This document shows positions 6,835-9,016 of a DNA stretch of 9,016 nt, piece by piece. Source of the stretch: Treponema sp. GTDB lineage: Bacteria; Spirochaetota; Spirochaetia; Treponematales; Treponemataceae. Made by a program: the position numbers and the translations under genes. The stretch covers positions 1-9,016 of the forward strand of contig JAEDCT010000044.1 of assembly GCA_016294035.1 (NCBI GenBank), written 5' to 3'. The notes below the pieces were generated by a model. The model ran no database searches and was not told the DNA's origin. It worked only from the letters and a program-made list of their open reading frames with translations. Positions within the stretch are counted from its first letter, which is position 1, and each line of letters starts with the position of its first letter.

Positions 6835-8505
6835 ATGGAGTTTAATTTCAAAGAATATTCACAACTTTTTGAACAGTTCCTCTTGAAACTGGAAAAGCTT
6901 CCTTCTCACACAAAGTCAGACATAACTGAAGCCATAAGTGATATTGCAGATTTCTTTCACATCGGGAAAATTGAACTTTCAACAAGTGACAGTTTTGAAG
7001 AAATGGAGCAGGGAAATTTCTACACTCAGACAATTTTCGGAAGCTCACATATCAGTGCATCAGGATTTTTCCCAAAACAGGAAGTCAGTTCCAACGGAAA
7101 AGTTTACAACTTCGTAGTCTATCAGCTTGAATCAAGAAAATGGACAAAATTTGAAGAAGAAAAAATTTCGCTGATAATCAAGATGCTTTTTACATTCATT
7201 GAGAAAGCATCATCAGAAAATAGAGTAACCTTTCTGACTTACCACGAGGGAGACTTTGGACTTTACAATCTCAATTACTTTAAGGATTTTGTTCGAAGCA
7301 AAATTTCATCAAAAGAAATTGTCAAATACGGAATCTGTCTTTTTCAAATCAAAAACATACCTTCAATATATCAGCAGTTTGGAAAAGATATTGCAGACAC
7401 AATCATCAAAAATTTTATTCTTGACCTGAATGACATTCTTGAAGAGTCGGAAATTCTTTGCCGAATTACAGGTGAAAATTTTTTGATCTGTTTCAATAAA
7501 AATAGAATCAATCAAATCAAAAATTTTCTAGAAAAAAGAGAAATCACATTCAATCTGGAAACACAGGAAAAGTTCATATTGAACACAATTGCCGGCTACT
7601 ACATGACAACAAACAACACCGTGCAGGCATCTGTTCTTTTGGATTACGCAACAACAGCCCTTGATACGGCAAAAAATCTTTCCCATGAATCCTATGCATT
7701 TTTTGATGATACTCTCACACAAAAAGCACTGCATGCAAAGAACATTGAAAACATGTTTCCGCAGGCCCTGAAAAATGAAGAGTTCCTCATTTACTATCAG
7801 CCAAAAGTCAGACTCACGGACTACAGACTTGTTGGTGCAGAAGCCTTGTGCCGATGGAATCACAACGGAAATTTAATTCCGCCAGACAGTTTTATTCCAC
7901 ACCTGGAACAGACAAAAATAATTTGTTCCCTTGATTTTTACATGCTGGATCATGTTTGCCAGGATATTTCAAAATGGATAAAGGAAGGAAAGGAAGTTGT
8001 AAAAGTTTCCGTGAATCTTTCGCGATGTCATTTGAATGAAGCAAATCTTCTTGAACGAATAATTAAGATTATTGATAAGCATAATGTTCCCCATCACTAT
8101 ATTGAAATTGAACTTACTGAAACAACAACAGAAGTTGACTATGATGTCTTGAAAAATCTTTTGACAGGCCTTCAGCTGGAAGGAATTTCAACATCAGTAG
8201 ATGATTTTGGTGTTGGGTATTCATCACTCAACCTGATTACTCAGTTCCCATGGAACGTTCTCAAGATTGATAAAAGCTTCCTGCCAAATGAAGTTGACGG
8301 GAATTCAAACAGGAATGCAATGATAAAGCATATTATTTCCATTGCAAAAAACTTTGGTATTGACTGTATTGTTGAAGGAGTCGAAACCATCGAACACATT
8401 AAACTGCTTAAAGAAAACAAATGCTTCCTTGCACAGGGATATTATTTTGACCCACCACTCAAACGGGAAGTCTTCGAAGATCGCCTGATGGCATTATTGT
8501 CATAA
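6835..8505 (+). CDS. c-di-GMP phosphodiesterase: degenerate GGDEF plus intact EAL domain
   Basis: A 556-residue soluble protein predicted to hydrolyse cyclic di-GMP to pGpG. Residues 1-130 look like a GAF-type sensory region, with no clear ligand residues. Residues about 135-305 are a GGDEF fold whose active-site signature is TGENF (212-216), so cyclase activity should be absent. The EAL domain (about 310-556) keeps its catalytic set: E336 of EAL, N394 in VSVNLS, E426 in EIELTE, D456-D457 in DDFGVGYSS, K477 in LKIDKS, E514 and E517 in VEGVET, and the Gln of AQGYYF. It is translated from a Shine-Dalgarno overlapping the stop of the PocR sensor gene, which implies linked expression and probably a shared signal pathway. 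Lowering c-di-GMP would affect motility or attachment in a spirochaete. The -35 of the downstream tRNA promoter overlaps its last codons. Confidence 0.92.
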   Translation: MEFNFKEYSQLFEQFLLKLEKLPSHTKSDITEAISDIADFFHIGKIELSTSDSFEEMEQGNFYTQTIFGSSHISASGFFPKQEVSSNGKVYNFVVYQLESRKWTKFEEEKISLIIKMLFTFIEKASSENRVTFLTYHEGDFGLYNLNYFKDFVRSKISSKEIVKYGICLFQIKNIPSIYQQFGKDIADTIIKNFILDLNDILEESEILCRITGENFLICFNKNRINQIKNFLEKREITFNLETQEKFILNTIAGYYMTTNNTVQASVLLDYATTALDTAKNLSHESYAFFDDTLTQKALHAKNIENMFPQALKNEEFLIYYQPKVRLTDYRLVGAEALCRWNHNGNLIPPDSFIPHLEQTKIICSLDFYMLDHVCQDISKWIKEGKEVVKVSVNLSRCHLNEANLLERIIKIIDKHNVPHHYIEIELTETTTEVDYDVLKNLLTGLQLEGISTSVDDFGVGYSSLNLITQFPWNVLKIDKSFLPNEVDGNSNRNAMIKHIISIAKNFGIDCIVEGVETIEHIKLLKENKCFLAQGYYFDPPLKREVFEDRLMALLS

Positions 8506-8525
8506 GATATTTTTTTTGCTAAAGT
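8497..8525 (+). promoter_or_regulatory. Promoter of tRNA-Thr, overlapping the end of the EAL gene
   Basis: TTGTCA (8497-8502; 5 of 6 to consensus) is formed by the last two sense codons of the EAL gene. A 17-bp spacer leads to TAAAGT (8520-8525), preceded by TG at 8517-8518 (extended -10). The start site would be near 8532, a few bases before the mature tRNA 5' end at 8536. No convincing terminator separates the EAL gene from the tRNA. Confidence 0.55.
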
Positions 8526-8535
8526 TTGTTCATAC

Positions 8536-8608
8536 GCCAACTTAGCTCACCTGGTAGAGCAGTTCCCTCGTAAAGAACAGGTAGACAGTTCGAGTCTGTC
8601 AGTTGGCT
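8536..8608 (+). tRNA. tRNA-Thr (anticodon CGT)
   Basis: A complete 73-nt cloverleaf. The acceptor stem GCCAACT/AGTTGGC has 7 perfect pairs. The D-arm is GCTC/GAGC with GG in the loop. The anticodon arm is 8562-8578 with loop CTCGTAA and anticodon CGT at 8569-8571. The variable loop is AGGTA, and the T-arm is GACAG/CTGTC with loop TTCGAGT. The anticodon stem has a C31:A39 mismatch next to the loop. The discriminator base is T73 and the CCA end is not encoded. The anticodon reads ACG codons. Its 3' 25 nt (8584-8608) are duplicated exactly at 8795-8819. Confidence 0.95.
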
Positions 8609-8610
8609 AT

Positions 8611-8640
8611 AGACTTCCAATAAAACTGGGAGTCTTTTTT
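8611..8640 (+). terminator. Intrinsic terminator of tRNA-Thr
   Basis: AGACTTCC (8611-8618) pairs with GGGAGTCT (8628-8635), eight pairs including one G-U, around an A-rich 9-nt loop and followed by a T run. It starts 3 nt after the tRNA. A hairpin with a different sequence occupies the equivalent place in the next unit (8821-8851). Confidence 0.9.
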
Positions 8641-8654
8641 ATTTTAAACCGAAT

Positions 8655-8805
8655 CTCGAACTGTCTAGCGGAATGAGCGCCACATCACCCGTAGCAGGTG
8701 CGTGCGGGTGATGTGGAAAAGCGTGCACGGATGCACGCGCCAGCGAATGGAGACGCCCCGGCGGGAGTGCACACGACGTGCACGACCAGAGGGGGACAGT
8801 TCGAG
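8655..8805. mobile_element. GC-rich structured element with tRNA-derived inverted repeats, copy 1
   Basis: 151 bp bounded by CTCGAACTGTC (8655-8665) and its exact reverse complement GACAGTTCGAG (8795-8805); the right arm is the 5' half of a tRNA T-arm. Inside are three strong hairpins: a 12-bp stem 8680-8691 with 8705-8716; a 7-bp stem 8721-8727 with 8732-8738 and loop CGGA; and a 6-bp stem GTGCAC 8767-8772 with 8778-8783. G+C content is far above the flanks. No transposase or protein gene is present. It may be a non-autonomous mobile repeat, a recombination site, or a structured RNA; its classification as mobile is an inference. Confidence 0.55.
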
Positions 8806-8819
8806 TCTGTCAGTTGGCT
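8795..8819 (+). pseudogene. Duplicated 3' fragment of tRNA-Thr (T-arm and acceptor 3' strand)
   Basis: 25 nt identical to 8584-8608 of the intact tRNA: complete T-arm, the AGTTGGC acceptor strand and the discriminator T. No D-arm, anticodon arm or 5' acceptor strand precedes it; instead the GC-rich element does. It cannot form a tRNA. Such displaced tRNA 3' ends are the usual scar of site-specific integration into tRNA genes. Confidence 0.85.
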
Positions 8820-8820
8820 T

Positions 8821-8851
8821 AGAGCTTCCACAAAAACAGGAAGCTCTTTTT
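8821..8851 (+). terminator. Intrinsic terminator of the second repeat unit
   Basis: AGAGCTTCC (8821-8829) pairs perfectly with GGAAGCTCT (8839-8847), nine pairs with an A-rich loop, and a T run follows. It sits where 8611-8640 sits in the first unit. The two differ in sequence on both sides of the stem yet stay fully paired. Confidence 0.85.
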
Positions 8852-8865
8852 GTTTTAAGTTAATT

Positions 8866-9016
8866 CTCGAACTGTCTAGCGCAATGAGCGCCACGTCACC
8901 CGTAGCAGGTACGTGCGGGTGATGTGGAAAAGCGTGCACGGATGCACGCGCCAGCGAATGAAGACGCCCCGGCGGGAGTGCACACGACGTGCACGACCAA
9001 AGGGGGACAGTTCGAG
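8866..9016. mobile_element. GC-rich structured element with tRNA-derived inverted repeats, copy 2
   Basis: 151 bp, same length as copy 1, with five substitutions relative to it (8882, 8895, 8911, 8961, 9000; about 97% identity). The 11-bp ends at 8866-8876 and 9006-9016 are unchanged. The change at 8895 turns an A-T pair of the main stem into G-T, so pairing is kept; the change at 8911 is in the loop. None of the five breaks a stem. The window stops at the final base of the right arm. Confidence 0.55.

Larger units (their letters stand above)
8584..9016 (+). repeat. 211-bp tandem repeat array seeded in the tRNA-Thr T-arm
   Basis: GACAGTTCGAG occurs at 8584, 8795 and 9006, exactly 211 bp apart each time. 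Each unit runs: tRNA 3' end (25 nt, identical in both full copies), intrinsic terminator segment (46 nt, about 61% identical), then a 151-bp GC-rich element. The first unit begins inside the functional tRNA gene; the 5' two-thirds of the tRNA is not repeated. The window ends on the last base of the third GACAGTTCGAG, so the array probably continues. Long open frames here on both strands are a by-product of GC-rich repeats and are not called as genes. Confidence 0.92.

Noticed and set aside
8489..8517. Terminator between the EAL gene and the tRNA
   Set aside because: A 5-bp hairpin (TGGCA/TGTCA) exists, but the T run begins about 8 nt after the stem, too far for an intrinsic terminator.
8655..8805. 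Integron attC site
   Set aside because: The GTTCGAG/CTCGAAC ends do not fit the GTTRRRY/RYYYAAC cores, and no integrase or cassette genes are visible; kept only as an architectural analogy.
8584..8819. CRISPR array suggested by regularly spaced repeats
   Set aside because: The period is 211 bp, the spacers are themselves repeated and structured, and no cas genes are present.
8698..8922. Open frame of 74 codons across the repeat array on the plus strand (and one of 84 codons on the minus strand, 8685-8939)
   Set aside because: Both run through hairpins, a tRNA fragment and a terminator, have no ribosome-binding site or recognisable domain, and owe their length to the stop-poor GC-rich repeats.

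Overview
The window looks like a low- to mid-GC anaerobic spirochaete, most likely a host-associated Treponema. The evidence is a [FeFe]-hydrogenase maturase, a PocR-type sensor, c-di-GMP signalling genes and A-rich coding sequence. The genus is an inference from overall gene character. The left edge lies in a heptamer repeat and the right edge stops exactly at the end of an inverted-repeat arm, so both may be repeat-limited contig ends.

Layout. 1-174 holds an AT-rich heptamer array and a GC-rich foldable patch. 175-1374 is hydF. 1452-3212 is the ABC-F protein ettA, followed by a terminator. 3423-4247 is a Cof-type HAD phosphatase that meets, tail to tail with a 6-bp overlap, a class I methyltransferase on the minus strand (4242-5399). 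A divergent promoter region (5400-5564) then leads into a two-gene operon. Its first gene is a PocR sensor carrying a degenerate histidine-kinase module (5565-6821). Its second is a degenerate-GGDEF/intact-EAL protein predicted to degrade c-di-GMP (6835-8505). A tRNA-Thr(CGT) follows at 8536-8608, with its promoter overlapping the end of the EAL gene.

The most unusual region is 8584-9016. The T-arm of the tRNA gene starts a 211-bp tandem unit made of the tRNA 3' end, an intrinsic terminator and a 151-bp GC-rich, strongly foldable element. The element is bounded by 11-bp inverted repeats identical to half of the tRNA T-arm. Two copies of the element are about 97% identical, while the terminator hairpins between them differ in sequence but keep their fold. 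This could be a tRNA-targeted small mobile element, a cassette-like array, or a repeated structured RNA.

Other themes. Three promoter-proximal genes (hydF, ettA, the methyltransferase) have -10 boxes so close to the ATG that their transcripts should be leaderless or nearly so, and none has a Shine-Dalgarno; the PocR, EAL and HAD genes do have candidate ribosome-binding sites. The PocR protein and the EAL protein probably work together: the first senses a ligand and the second lowers c-di-GMP.
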